Part shown: positions 1 to 10,900 of the stretch, piece by piece | How positions within the stretch are numbered: position 1 is the stretch's first letter | Layout: each line of letters opens with the position of its first letter | Assembly: GCF_008386585.1 (NCBI RefSeq) | Contig: NZ_VUOB01000022.1 | Span: 186,001 to 250,000, forward strand | Length of the DNA: 64,000 nucleotides | Reading direction: 5' to 3' | Source: Solihabitans fulvus | GTDB lineage: Bacteria; Actinomycetota; Actinomycetes; Mycobacteriales; Pseudonocardiaceae | Position numbers and translations under genes: made by a program | The notes under the pieces: generated by a model | The model's input: only the letters and a program-made list of their open reading frames with translations | What the model was told of the DNA's origin: nothing | Database searches by the model: none

Positions 1-263
1 GGGACGTGCTCATCGTCGAGGACATCATCGACTCGGGCCTGACGCTGTCCTGGCTGCTGAAGAACCTGGCCTCGCGCAAGCCTGCCTCGCTGGAGGTGTG
101 CGCGCTGCTGCGCAAGCCCGACGCGGTGAAGGTCGAGATCCCGGTGAAGTACGTGGGCTTCGACATTCCCAACGAGTTCGTCGTCGGGTACGGCCTCGAC
201 TACGCCGAGCGCTACCGCGACCTGCCCTACATCGGCACGCTCGACCCGAAGGTCTACGCCTAG
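1..263 (+). CDS. hpt: Hypoxanthine phosphoribosyltransferase, C-terminal part
   Basis: This is the 3' end of a gene that begins before the window; the reading frame is open from base 3. The first residues ([14 protein letters not shown]) are the PRPP-binding loop of purine phosphoribosyltransferases, and the tail with [22 protein letters not shown] is typical of bacterial Hpt. The enzyme salvages hypoxanthine and guanine to IMP and GMP in the cytoplasm. In actinobacteria hpt normally lies just upstream of ftsH, as here, though a leftward gene is inserted between them. Confidence 0.93.
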   Translation, partial: DVLIVEDIIDSGLTLSWLLKNLASRKPASLEVCALLRKPDAVKVEIPVKYVGFDIPNEFVVGYGLDYAERYRDLPYIGTLDPKVYA

Positions 264-271
264 CACCCTCA

Positions 272-300
272 TGGGCGGGCGCCTGCGGGGTGCCCGCCCA
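272..300. terminator. Hairpin between converging hpt and VWA genes
   Basis: A perfect 9-bp inverted repeat (TGGGCGGGC at 272-280, GCCCGCCCA at 292-300) with an 11-nt loop occupies the short gap between two converging genes. There is no T-run, as is usual in high-GC actinobacteria, so a bidirectional terminator is inferred from position and stem strength. Confidence 0.6.
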
Positions 301-310
301 CGAGGTGCGG

Positions 311-2002
311 TCAGCAGTTGGGGCGGCAGCTGCGCTGGCTCATGGCGTCCAGCAGCACGTTCTGGATGTCGCCAGGCTCCTGCGCCTGGTAGGCCTTGCC
401 GCCGGTGATCGAGGCGATCTGGCGTAGCGCGTCCATGTCGGCGTCGGGGCCGATGCCGATGGTGATGACGGGCAGCGGGCGCGCCTTGTCGACCTGCGCG
501 CGCAGCCGGTCGAGCAGCGTCGGCAGGTCGATGCCCTGCGGGTTGTCGTTGCGCCCGTTGGTGATCAGCACGACCGAGTTGACCTTCACCGGGTCGTAGG
601 CCCTGCGCACCGACTGCACCGCGGCCAGCGTCGTGTCGAACAGCGCCGACCCGCCCTTGACCAGGCTCGGCAGCCTGGTCAGCCCGGACTGGAGCGCGGC
701 GCGCCTCGGCCCGGCGCCGACCTGCTCGCCGAGCGGCCCGAGGCCGACCAGTTCGGTCCAGTCGGTCGTCGGCGTCTGCTGGGTGGAGAACGCCCACAGC
801 CCGATCTGGGTGGTGTCGGGCAGCATGCCGAGCGCCCTGAGCGCCGCGTCCCGCTCCAGTTCCACCTTGCTCTGGCCGGTCGGCGCCTTCTGCTTCGTCG
901 GGGCGGACACGTCGAGGACGGTGAGCATCCGCGCGTCCAGGTTGAGCACCGTCCAGGTCTTCAGCAGCTCGCTGACCTGTTTGGCGTTGGGGGCTGGCAG
1001 CGTCCGAGGCAGGTCGCCGCGCACGCCGTCGGCGTCCCGCCAGCTCGTCGGCGCGGCGCCCTTGGTGTCGCGGAAGCCCGCGTCGGCGAAGCGCTTCGCG
1101 GTATCCGAGGAGCGCAGCACCTGCTCGAAGGCGTTCGCGGCCTCGCCGGTGCCCGGCGGCTCGGTCGCCCTGGTCACCCGCACGAGCGGGTGGTCGAGCG
1201 AGACGGTGCCCTCCTGCGGATAGACGGCGACGGCCTCGCGCTTGCCGGCCTGCCGGTTGGTGGCCAGCACCGACTGTTCGGTGGCGGTGAACACCGGCGC
1301 GGTGTCGGGGCCCTGGCTGACCTTGCCGAAGCCGTCCTGCACGGTGGTCAGGGTGCTGCGCCCGATCCGCAGCAGGGCGTCGACGAGCTCCGCTTTCGGC
1401 GTGCCGTCCGGGTTGCCGAGCAGGCCGCGCATCAGCGTGAGGGTGAGCAGCCCCTCGGTGGTGGTGGTCGGGTCGCTGAGCACGGCGGGCACGCTGCCGT
1501 CGATGATCCGCTGCCAGCTGACCTGGGAGACCGGCCAGCCGAGCTTGCCAGCGCTCGGGGCGGAGGCCGCCACCACGAGCGGGCTGGTCGCGAGCGAGGG
1601 CCGGATGTCCAGGGTCGGGCTGCCAGGCACGGCGTCGGCGACCACCTGCTGCGGCCACAGCGAGGAGTCCGACAGCCACAGGGCTGGCGGGTTGATCTGC
1701 GTGGTCGGCAGCTCCCGCGCGACGTCGGCCGAGCTGCGCGCGTTCACCTGGACCTGCACGCACTTGCCGTCCACGATCGGCTGGCTCGCCTTGAAGGTGT
1801 CGGCGGCCTGCCGCACCACGCCCTCGGTGGACGGCGCGACGACCACCTGGAGGCTCAGCAGGCCGGTGCAGGTCCGGCCGCTGGTCGCCTTCAGCGCCAC
1901 GATCGTCACCGCGACCGCCGCGACGACGCCGACGAGCGCGCCGATCGGCAGCAGGACGCGCCTGAGCCGGCGTGGTCGCTCGGGCCGGTGGCCAGTTGGC
2001 AT
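311..2002 (-). CDS. Membrane-anchored substrate-binding and VWA domain protein
   Basis: The 563-residue product starts with a basic tail and one membrane segment (about residues 17-38), then a periplasmic-binding-like region (from VVVAPSTEG) and a C-terminal von Willebrand A domain (about residues 370-555). It probably faces the outside of the membrane; its ligand is unknown. The MIDAS metal motif looks degraded: DVSAP replaces DxSxS and ITNGRND carries Asn where TDG is usual, so metal-dependent adhesion may be lost. The start at MPTGHRPE is chosen because GAAGG lies about 10 bases upstream; an in-frame start 26 codons earlier gives an unlikely N-terminus. It is divergent from ftsH. Confidence 0.8.
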   Translation of the reverse strand: MPTGHRPERPRRLRRVLLPIGALVGVVAAVAVTIVALKATSGRTCTGLLSLQVVVAPSTEGVVRQAADTFKASQPIVDGKCVQVQVNARSSADVARELPTTQINPPALWLSDSSLWPQQVVADAVPGSPTLDIRPSLATSPLVVAASAPSAGKLGWPVSQVSWQRIIDGSVPAVLSDPTTTTEGLLTLTLMRGLLGNPDGTPKAELVDALLRIGRSTLTTVQDGFGKVSQGPDTAPVFTATEQSVLATNRQAGKREAVAVYPQEGTVSLDHPLVRVTRATEPPGTGEAANAFEQVLRSSDTAKRFADAGFRDTKGAAPTSWRDADGVRGDLPRTLPAPNAKQVSELLKTWTVLNLDARMLTVLDVSAPTKQKAPTGQSKVELERDAALRALGMLPDTTQIGLWAFSTQQTPTTDWTELVGLGPLGEQVGAGPRRAALQSGLTRLPSLVKGGSALFDTTLAAVQSVRRAYDPVKVNSVVLITNGRNDNPQGIDLPTLLDRLRAQVDKARPLPVITIGIGPDADMDALRQIASITGGKAYQAQEPGDIQNVLLDAMSQRSCRPNC

Positions 2003-2588
2003 GCTGTGACTACCTTCGGTTAGACATTTGCCCAATCGGATGGAATTTCGGTACGCCGCGTAGTCGGTGAGGATGAACACCGGCAGGCTCGGGCGCTAGG
2101 TTCCCGTGTCGGGCGTCACTCGAATGGCGGCATGCTCGCCGCATTGCGGACATTTCTCGGCCGGCGAACTCGGCGGCGCGATGGACCACCTGCTGGGACG
2201 GCCGAGGGCGAGTCCGGCGCGCCGGGGGACTGCCGGGCCCGCGCCGACCGCCGACGCGCCCGGCGCGCGGGGCGGACGGGTTCCCTCGAACGCCGTATCC
2301 TCCGAATACGGCCCGCTGAGCAGGTGTTTCGGCGGACTCGGCGGACATGGAGTGACAAAAAGGGCACGTTCCACGTGGCTGCGGTCACGCTGGGAACACA
2401 GCGGTGTTCCCGCCCGTTGGTTGCTCAGGGCAGGCAGCAGGTCCGTTTGGCTGTCGCGCGGAGGCAATGGGTTGCCGATCCGGGCGGTACGCTGGTCGGA
2501 CCGGTGTGCCCGTCCGTCCGGGCGGTGGGTAGCCACCACCCGACGTGCAAGTCAGGGAGGGTCGAGGCCGCCCGACGGCCGTAAGTGA
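2003..2588. other. Long intergenic region between VWA gene and ftsH
   Basis: About 590 bases separate these divergent genes. Several open frames cross it on both strands, but all are Arg/Pro/Gly-rich, lack clear ribosome sites and look like chance high-GC frames. It should contain the ftsH promoter(s); TACGCT at 2488-2493 is a possible -10 element without a convincing -35. The only structured element I see is the dyad at 2293-2311. Confidence 0.5.
2293..2311. promoter_or_regulatory. Dyad upstream of ftsH, possible operator
   Basis: CCGTAT at 2293-2298 and ATACGG at 2306-2311 form a perfect 6-bp inverted repeat around a 7-base spacer. The size and AT-containing arms suit a dimeric regulator, but I match it to no known consensus. 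It lies about 280 bases from either start codon. Confidence 0.3.
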
Positions 2589-4925
<2,337 letters not shown>

Positions 4926-4961
4926 CCGATGACGGTTGGGCTGAATGACAGAAGCGACACG

Positions 4962-4998
4962 CCCCCGTGTCCTCGTGCCTGGCGCGAGGACACGGGGG
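4962..4998 (+). terminator. Strong terminator hairpin after ftsH
   Basis: CCCCCGTGTCCTCG (4962-4975) pairs perfectly with CGAGGACACGGGGG (4985-4998): 14 bp with a 9-base loop. No U-run follows. It separates ftsH from the folate genes. Confidence 0.8.
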
Positions 4999-5020
4999 TC
5001 GGTCATCTCGGAGGTAGCAC

Positions 5021-5650
5021 GTGACCAAGTCCGTTGACGCGGTCGTCCCGACGCACGAGGACGACGACGCGCCGTCCCGGCCGGTGTTCGACCAGGCCAG
5101 GGCGGAGCGGGCGGTCCGCGAACTGCTGCTGGCCTGCGGTGAGGACCCGGAGCGGCAGGGCCTTCGGGACACCCCGGCCAGGGTGGCCAGGGCGTACCGG
5201 GAGATGTTCGCCGGGCTATACACCGATCCCGACACCGTGCTGGCCAAGACCTTCGACGAGAGCCACGAGGAACTCGTCCTGGTCACCGACATCCCGATGT
5301 ACAGCAACTGTGAACACCACCTGGTGCCGTTCCACGGGGTCGCCCATGTGGGGTACATCCCGAACAGCCACGGCAGGGTGACCGGGCTGTCCAAGCTGGC
5401 CAGGCTGGTCGACCTCTACGCCAAGCGTCCGCAGGTGCAGGAGCGGCTGACCTCGCAGGTGGCCGACGCCCTGGTGCGGCGGCTCGACCCGCGCGGGGTG
5501 ATCGTGGTCATCGAGGCCGAGCATCTGTGCATGGCGATGCGCGGCGTCCGCAAGCCAGGCGCGCGCACCACCACCTCGGCGGTGCGCGGCATGTTCCGCA
5601 CCTCGGCGTCCTCGCGGGCCGAGGCGATCGAGCTGATCAAGGGGCGCTAG
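5021..5650 (+). CDS. folE: GTP cyclohydrolase I
   Basis: FolE converts GTP to 7,8-dihydroneopterin triphosphate, the first committed step of folate synthesis. The 209-residue product has the zinc and active-site block [11 protein letters not shown] and the family C-terminus with [16 protein letters not shown], including the second zinc cysteine. The GTG start follows GGAGG at about 5010. It opens the operon folE-folP-folB-folK-DUF3180, with folP starting 2 bases after its stop codon. Confidence 0.97.
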   Translation: MTKSVDAVVPTHEDDDAPSRPVFDQARAERAVRELLLACGEDPERQGLRDTPARVARAYREMFAGLYTDPDTVLAKTFDESHEELVLVTDIPMYSNCEHHLVPFHGVAHVGYIPNSHGRVTGLSKLARLVDLYAKRPQVQERLTSQVADALVRRLDPRGVIVVIEAEHLCMAMRGVRKPGARTTTSAVRGMFRTSASSRAEAIELIKGR

Positions 5651-5652
5651 GA

Positions 5653-6492
5653 GTGGGCCTGTTCAAACCCGGCCGCTGCGTCGTGATGGGTGTGCTGAAC
5701 GTCACACCCGACTCGTTCTCGGACGGCGGGCGCTACCTCGGCCACGACGACGCCGTCGCGCACGGCGTCGCCCTGCACCGGCGCGGGGCCGACCTGATCG
5801 ACGTCGGCGGCGAGTCCACCCGGCCGGGCGCCGACCGGGTCGCGCCGGCCGTCGAGGCCGCCAGGGTCGCCCCGGTGATCCGGTCGCTCACCGCGCAGGG
5901 CGTGCCGGTCAGCGTGGACACCATGCGGGCCGAGGTCGCCGCCGCCGCGCTGGAGGCGGGCGCCACGCTCGTCAACGACGTGTCCGGCGGGCTGGCCGAC
6001 CCGCTGATGGCCAAGGTCGTCGCCGACGCCGGCGTCCCGTGGGTGCTGATGCACTGGCGCGGGCACAGCAAGAACATGAACGACCTGGCCGAGTACGACG
6101 ACGTGGTCGAGGACGTGCTGGCCGAGCTGGGCGCGCGGGTGGACGCGGCGCTCGCCGCCGGGGTCCGCGAGGACGCGCTGGTGCTCGATCCCGGGCTGGG
6201 CTTCGCCAAGCGCGCCGAACACGACTGGGCGCTGCTGCACGGCCTCGACCGGCTGCTCGCGCTCGGCTTCCCGGTGCTGGTCGGGGCCTCCCGCAAGCGT
6301 TTTCTCGGCCGCCTGCTCGCGGCGCCGGACGGCACCCCTCGCCCGCCGGACGGCCGGGAGGACGCCACCGCGGCGATCTCCGCGCTGGCCGCGGCGGCCG
6401 GGGCCTGGGGAGTACGCGTGCACGACGTCGACCGCACCCTCGACGCCGTGGCCGTCGCGACCGCGTGGACCCGCGGCGGGCTCACGGAATGA
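5653..6492 (+). CDS. folP: Dihydropteroate synthase
   Basis: FolP condenses p-aminobenzoate with 6-hydroxymethyl-dihydropterin diphosphate and is the sulfonamide target. The product (279 residues) has the first signature MGVLNVTPDSFSDGG, the second STRPGA, and GASRKRFLG near the C-terminus. The GTG at 5653 lies 2 bases after the folE stop and puts the signature at the usual distance from the N-terminus, so translation is likely coupled. The stop overlaps the ATG of a 30-codon mini-ORF (ATGA). Confidence 0.96.
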   Translation: MGLFKPGRCVVMGVLNVTPDSFSDGGRYLGHDDAVAHGVALHRRGADLIDVGGESTRPGADRVAPAVEAARVAPVIRSLTAQGVPVSVDTMRAEVAAAALEAGATLVNDVSGGLADPLMAKVVADAGVPWVLMHWRGHSKNMNDLAEYDDVVEDVLAELGARVDAALAAGVREDALVLDPGLGFAKRAEHDWALLHGLDRLLALGFPVLVGASRKRFLGRLLAAPDGTPRPPDGREDATAAISALAAAAGAWGVRVHDVDRTLDAVAVATAWTRGGLTE

Positions 6493-6581
6493 CCCAGGCC
6501 CGACCGATCCCAGCTCGACCGACCCGAGCTCGACCGACCGCAGCCGGACCGACCAGAGCGGAGACGGATCTCCATGACTGA
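6489..6581 (+). CDS. Coupled mini-ORF in the folP-folB gap (30 codons)
   Basis: An ATG overlaps the folP stop (ATGA) and opens a 30-codon frame that runs 8 bases into folB. The peptide is Arg/Pro/Ala/Thr-rich because the DNA is a degenerate minisatellite in which GACCGA recurs at roughly 15-base spacing. I do not recognise a product. It could carry ribosomes from folP to folB across a gap that is otherwise long for this operon, or it may be an accident of the repeat. It resembles the mini-ORFs at the panC and znuB junctions in position, not in sequence. Confidence 0.3.
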   Translation: MTQARPIPARPTRARPTAAGPTRAETDLHD

Positions 6582-6966
6582 CCGGATCACCCTGACCGGG
6601 CTGCGCGTGCGCGGCCACCACGGCGTGTTCGAGCACGAGAAGCGCGACGGCCAGGACTTCCTGGTGGACATCACGGTCTGGATCGACCTGGACCGCGCCG
6701 CCGCCACGGACGATCTCAAGGAGACGCTGCACTACGGCGAACTCGCCGAGCGGGCCGCCGCGATCATCGGCGGCGAACCCGTCGACCTGATCGAGACGGT
6801 CGCCGGCCGGGTCGCCGACGAGGTGATGACCGACGAGCGGGCGCACGCCGTCGAGGTCACCATCCACAAGCCGTCCGCGCCGATCCCGCTGACCTTCGCG
6901 GACGTCGCGGTGACCATCCGGCGTTCGCGCCGAGGCGGCCGAGGCGGCGGAGTGATCCCGGCGTGA
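6574..6966 (+). CDS. folB: Dihydroneopterin aldolase
   Basis: FolB cleaves 7,8-dihydroneopterin to 6-hydroxymethyl-dihydropterin and glycolaldehyde. The 130-residue protein has the family opening [19 protein letters not shown] and the tail with [20 protein letters not shown], whose lysine is catalytic in the family. GGAGACGG lies just upstream of the ATG. It is followed after 30 bases by folK, giving successive pathway steps in order. Confidence 0.95.
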   Translation: MTDRITLTGLRVRGHHGVFEHEKRDGQDFLVDITVWIDLDRAAATDDLKETLHYGELAERAAAIIGGEPVDLIETVAGRVADEVMTDERAHAVEVTIHKPSAPIPLTFADVAVTIRRSRRGGRGGGVIPA

Positions 6967-6996
6967 CGCGCGGGGCCTGCCTGTCGGGGGCGAGTG

Positions 6997-7485
6997 ATGA
7001 CTAGAGCGGTGCTGTCCATCGGGTCCAACCTCGGCGACCGGCTGGGTTATCTGCGGCTCGCCGTCGCGGGCTTCGCGGACGTGCTGGTCGCGGCCTCGCC
7101 GGTCTACGAGACCGCGCCGTGGGGCGTGCTCGACCAAGACGACTTCCTCAACGCCGTGCTGATCGTGGAGTCCGCCGACGTCGACGAGTGGGGCTGGCTG
7201 CGGCGCGGGCAGCAGCTGGAGCGGGACGCGGAGCGGGTCCGGGAGCTGCGCTGGGGACCGCGCACCCTCGACGTCGACGTGGTCACCGTGGACGACGTCC
7301 GGTCGACCGACCCTGAGCTGCTGCTGCCGCATCCCGGCGCGCACGAGCGGGCCACCGTGCTGATCCCGTGGCTCGACGTGGCGCCCGACGCCGTGCTGCC
7401 GGGCCACGGCCCGGTCGCCGAGCTGCTGCGGGGCGTCAGCGCCGAGGGCGTGCGCCGCCGCGACGACCTGACGCTGACGCCGTGA
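6997..7485 (+). CDS. folK: 6-hydroxymethyl-dihydropterin pyrophosphokinase
   Basis: FolK transfers diphosphate from ATP to 6-hydroxymethyl-dihydropterin, making the FolP substrate. The 162-residue protein shows LSIGSNLGDR at the N-terminus and the signature LRWGPRTLDVDVV with the Mg-binding aspartates, then LLLPHPGAHERATVLIPW. GTG at 6994 is directly followed by ATG at 6997; the ATG is preferred because of its better spacing to the upstream GGGGG. Confidence 0.95.
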   Translation: MTRAVLSIGSNLGDRLGYLRLAVAGFADVLVAASPVYETAPWGVLDQDDFLNAVLIVESADVDEWGWLRRGQQLERDAERVRELRWGPRTLDVDVVTVDDVRSTDPELLLPHPGAHERATVLIPWLDVAPDAVLPGHGPVAELLRGVSAEGVRRRDDLTLTP

Positions 7486-7507
7486 GCTGGCAGGGTGGGT
7501 GGCTGTG

Positions 7508-7975
7508 ATGGAGTTCACCAGACCGAGGGACCTGCTCGTGCCAGGGCTCGTCACCGGTGTCCTGGTGCACCTGTTGCTGCGGCTGGCCTACGGGTCGCTG
7601 CCGGCCCTGCCCCGGCTCGCCGGGGTGACCCTGGTGGTGATCGCGCTCGCCGAACTGCTGCTCGGGTTCGCGCTGCGGGCGCGGATCCTGCGCAAGCCGG
7701 GCAGCAGGCCGGTGCAGCCGCTCACCGCGGCGCGGGCGGTCCTGCTGGCGAAGGCGTCCTCACTGGTCGGCGCGATCATGCTCGGCGCGTGGGCCGGGGT
7801 GCTGGCGTACGTGCTGCCGGAACGGGCCGCCCTGCCCGCCGCGTCGAACGACACGGTGAGCGCGATCATCGGCGGGGCCGGCGCGGCGCTGCTGATCGGT
7901 GCCGCGCTGTGGCTCGAACACTGCTGTAAAACCCCAGATCGCCCGGATGATGACGAGAGCCCCAAACGTTATTGA
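7508..7975 (+). CDS. DUF3180 membrane protein
   Basis: The 155-residue protein has four predicted membrane segments and no catalytic motif. It matches, by content and by position right after folK, the DUF3180 family of actinobacteria (Rv3605c in M. tuberculosis, from memory). Function is unknown. The charged C-terminus (DRPDDDESPKRY) is probably cytoplasmic. The ATG is chosen over two GTG codons just upstream because it is nearest to typical FolK-DUF3180 spacing; this choice is uncertain. Confidence 0.85.
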   Translation: MEFTRPRDLLVPGLVTGVLVHLLLRLAYGSLPALPRLAGVTLVVIALAELLLGFALRARILRKPGSRPVQPLTAARAVLLAKASSLVGAIMLGAWAGVLAYVLPERAALPAASNDTVSAIIGGAGAALLIGAALWLEHCCKTPDRPDDDESPKRY

Positions 7976-8020
7976 TCACGCGATCATTCCCGCGCAGATC
8001 TCGGTCGGATAACTGCCAGG

Positions 8021-8026
8021 TACCGT
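8021..8026 (+). promoter_or_regulatory. Leaderless -10 element, TACCGT
   Basis: TACCGT ends 7 bases before the ATG at 8034, so the transcript probably starts at or within a base or two of the start codon. Confidence 0.55.
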
Positions 8027-8033
8027 AGGGGCC

Positions 8034-9617
8034 ATGACCGGCCGAAGCGCGTCGACCGACGAGCAGCGTGGTGGCGGTCGTGGCTCCGGACGTCTGCTGT
8101 TGGTAGCGGTGCTTGCCCTCGCCCTCGTGGCCGCGGCGGTGCTGGTGCTCAGTGACAACGCGCGGTGGCTGCGGCTGGGCATCGTCGCCGCCCTGTGGGC
8201 TGCCCTGGTTGGCGCCTTCCTCGCGGCGAAGTATCGGCGGCAGGTCGCCGACAGCGAGGACGAGGTCGCCGACCTCCAGTCCGTGTACGAGCTGGAGCTG
8301 GAGCGCGAGGTCGCCGCCCGCCGCGAGTACGAGCTGGAGGTCGAGGCGGAGACGCGCCGCAAGGTCGAGGACGAGTCCAGGGAGGACCTGGACGCGCTGC
8401 GCGGCGAGCTGCGCGCGCTGCGGGAGAACCTCGAGGCGCTGCTCGGCGGCGAGGTGCTGGTCGAGCGGGTCGCGCTGCGCGCGGAGTCGACCAGGATGCG
8501 GTCGCTGTCCGACCAGTCCCGGCTGATGACGGTCGGCGACGATCGGATCATCACCAGGGGCGAGGAACGGCTGCGCGGCATCACCGCGGGCCCGGTCAAG
8601 GCGTCGGCGGGCAGCGTGCCGGGCAAGGCGACGGCGGCGCAGGAGAAGAAGCCCGCGCAGCCGCAGGAGGACCGCACCGAGCTGATGGAGCGCGTGCCGC
8701 ACGCCGAGTCCGCCGCGCGCAAGGAGCCCCAGCGGGCCGAGCCGCAGCGGCGGGAGCCCGCCAGGCCGGAACCGAGCAGGCCGGAACCGCAGCGCCGCGA
8801 GCCGGCGCGCGGCGACCAGGGCCGGCAGGAGCAGCGCAGGGAGCCCGCGCGGGCGCAGGTTCGGCACCAGCCGCCGACTGTGGTGCGGCGCGAGGCGCCC
8901 AAGCAGGCCGAGTCCGCCGGGGTGCCGGCCGTGGCGTCCAGGCTGGAGCCGGAGCGCGCGCAGCCGAGGGAGGCAGCGCGGCAGGCCGAGCAGCCGGGCC
9001 GCGCGGCCCCGGCCGCCGCACGGCGCGAACCCGAGCGTCAGGTGGACCGGACCGAGCTGACCGGCCGTGGGCGTCGCCCCGAGTCGGATCCGCGGCGTCC
9101 CGAACCGCCGCGTCCCGAACCGCCGCGTCCCGAACAGCCGCGCACCGAGCTGCTGCGTCCCGAGCAGGCCAGGCCGGAGCCGCAGCGCGCCGAACCGCCG
9201 AGGGCCGAGCCGTCGAGGGTGGAGCCGCCGCGCCGGGAGCAGGCCAGGCCGGAGCCCCAGCGCGCCGAACCGCAGCGCCCGCCCGCCGCCGCGCGGCTGG
9301 AGCCCCGCACCGAGATGATCCGGCGCGACCAGCCGGCGCACGAGCCGCAGGCGCCCCCGAGCGCCGAGCCGGGCGGCCGTCGCCGGGCCGAGGACCGGCC
9401 GGCGTGGGAGGCCTTCGGCGGCTGGGACCCGAGCCTGGAAGTGATCGACAAGCCGACCCGGCGCAGCCAGCTGCCGGTAACCGACCCCGGGCCGAAGCCC
9501 GAGCCCGAACCGGACCCCGCGGCCGGTGCGCACGCGGCGGGTAAGTCGGTGAACGAGCTGCTTGCCGCGTTCGGCGGCGGCGACTCGCCGCGTCGGCGTC
9601 GCCGCAAGGACGACTAG
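8034..9617 (+). CDS. Membrane protein with coiled coil and Pro/Arg/Glu-rich tail (DUF6779-like)
   Basis: The 527-residue protein begins with two membrane segments (about 20-41 and 44-62), then a charged helical stretch rich in Glu and Arg likely to form a coiled coil (about 65-150), a more conserved patch (STRMRSLSDQSRLMTVGDDRIITRGEERL) and about 300 residues of low-complexity Arg-Pro-Glu-Pro-Gln repeats ending in a conserved SVNELLAAFGGGDSPRRRRRKDD. It corresponds in position and composition to Rv3604c, a conserved transmembrane protein of unknown role. The architecture suggests a scaffold with a disordered cytoplasmic tail; this is inference. Its own leaderless promoter separates it from the folate operon. 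Confidence 0.8.
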   Translation: MTGRSASTDEQRGGGRGSGRLLLVAVLALALVAAAVLVLSDNARWLRLGIVAALWAALVGAFLAAKYRRQVADSEDEVADLQSVYELELEREVAARREYELEVEAETRRKVEDESREDLDALRGELRALRENLEALLGGEVLVERVALRAESTRMRSLSDQSRLMTVGDDRIITRGEERLRGITAGPVKASAGSVPGKATAAQEKKPAQPQEDRTELMERVPHAESAARKEPQRAEPQRREPARPEPSRPEPQRREPARGDQGRQEQRREPARAQVRHQPPTVVRREAPKQAESAGVPAVASRLEPERAQPREAARQAEQPGRAAPAAARREPERQVDRTELTGRGRRPESDPRRPEPPRPEPPRPEQPRTELLRPEQARPEPQRAEPPRAEPSRVEPPRREQARPEPQRAEPQRPPAAARLEPRTEMIRRDQPAHEPQAPPSAEPGGRRRAEDRPAWEAFGGWDPSLEVIDKPTRRSQLPVTDPGPKPEPEPDPAAGAHAAGKSVNELLAAFGGGDSPRRRRRKDD

Positions 9618-9626
9618 CGCTCGCGC

Positions 9627-10823
9627 CTAGGCGTCGAGGGTCTCCAGGTCGGCGGCGAAGGCCTCCAACGAGGGCAGGCCAAGGATCTGACGCTGGAAGC
9701 CGCGTGCGGCCAGGCGGTACGCGGGTTCGGTCAACACCCGCTGGACGTCCGCCGCGAGTGTGTCCGGGGTGAGTCCGGCCGGGTCGGTCCGGACGCCGAG
9801 CCCGAGTTCCTGGACGCGGGCGGTGTTGTCGGGTTGGTCGGCGAACAACGGCAGCGCCGTCATCGGTGTGCCCGCCGACAGCGAGTCGCCGATGCCGCCG
9901 AAACCACCGTGCGTCAGGAAGACGTCGCACGCGCCGATGAGCAGGCGCTGCTGCACGAACGACGTCAGGTGCACGTTGTTCGGGCGCGGGCCGTTCCACC
10001 GCGCCACCGCGTCCCCCGGGCCGAGCGCGACGACGGCCTGGACGGGCAGCGAGCCCAACGCCTCCACCGTGAGGTGCATCAGCGTGGATTCGGCGCCAAG
10101 CAGCCAGTGTGTGCTCGTGCCGTAGCTCGCGAGGACGAGTGGCAGGTCGGCCGGCAGCCGCGCGATCGCGGGGTCCAACGGCCTGCTGTCCACGGCATCG
10201 GCTGCGCGGTAGTGCCGGAGTCCCGGCGTGCGCAGGTCCTCGGGATACCACGCCGCTGGCAGCAGACCGGCCGTGAGCCTGCCGTTGGCGTGGGTGAACG
10301 AGTCCACCTCGGCCAGCCCGAGCTTCCCGCGCAGGCGGTTCAGCCGATCCGTGAGATCCGGGACGAGCCGGGTGATCAGCGGCGCGATGTCCACCATCGC
10401 CAGCGGCAGGCCGAGCACCTCGGCGGCGAGATATCCGCCGTATTCGTTGGTCTCGCGGACGATCACCTCCGGGCGCCACGCCCTGGCCACGTCGATGAGG
10501 TTGGCCGCGAACGCCGCCGTCATGCGTTCGGAGAACACGGGCACGACCAGCGGCCCGGTCAGCTCGGGGCGCCACCGCCGCAGCTTCTCGACCGAGAAGT
10601 CCGTCCCGCTGTCCTCCAGCTGGTCGGCGCCGGACACCTCCTCCGGCGCGGGCACTCCCTCGATCGCGAGGACCTCGATGCCGTGGCCTTCGAGCTGCGC
10701 TCTGACCGCCGTCCCCGTGGCGAGCGCGACGTCATGCCCGCGACGCTGCAACGCCTTCGCGACGGGCACCAACGCCGGGAGCAGATGGGACTGGATGGGC
10801 AGACCTGTCAGGAGAACGCGCAC
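9627..10823 (-). CDS. GT1-family (MGT-type) glycosyltransferase
   Basis: The 398-residue protein opens with VRVLLTGLPIQSHLLPALVPVAKAL, the N-terminal acceptor-domain pattern of GT1 enzymes, and has the donor-site block FVQQRLLIGACDVFLTHGGFGGIGDSLSAGTPMTALPLFADQPDNTARV near residues 290-340, typical of natural-product glycosyltransferases and macrolide-inactivating MGT enzymes. It likely glycosylates a small hydrophobic acceptor from a UDP- or dTDP-sugar. No biosynthetic genes adjoin it, so a detoxifying or resistance role is as likely as a synthetic one. The GTG start matches the family N-terminus. It converges with the upstream gene with a 9-base gap. Confidence 0.88.
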   Translation of the reverse strand: MRVLLTGLPIQSHLLPALVPVAKALQRRGHDVALATGTAVRAQLEGHGIEVLAIEGVPAPEEVSGADQLEDSGTDFSVEKLRRWRPELTGPLVVPVFSERMTAAFAANLIDVARAWRPEVIVRETNEYGGYLAAEVLGLPLAMVDIAPLITRLVPDLTDRLNRLRGKLGLAEVDSFTHANGRLTAGLLPAAWYPEDLRTPGLRHYRAADAVDSRPLDPAIARLPADLPLVLASYGTSTHWLLGAESTLMHLTVEALGSLPVQAVVALGPGDAVARWNGPRPNNVHLTSFVQQRLLIGACDVFLTHGGFGGIGDSLSAGTPMTALPLFADQPDNTARVQELGLGVRTDPAGLTPDTLAADVQRVLTEPAYRLAARGFQRQILGLPSLEAFAADLETLDA

Positions 10824-10900
10824 ACGTCCCAGGCAATCAGCGCCGGAGTGGGTGCGCAACGGGTCGCGGGGCGACGGACGCTTCCCCAAGAGGCAACGTG

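Noticed and set aside
2106..2588. Open frames in the VWA-ftsH gap
   Set aside because: Several compete on both strands, none has family features or a ribosome site.
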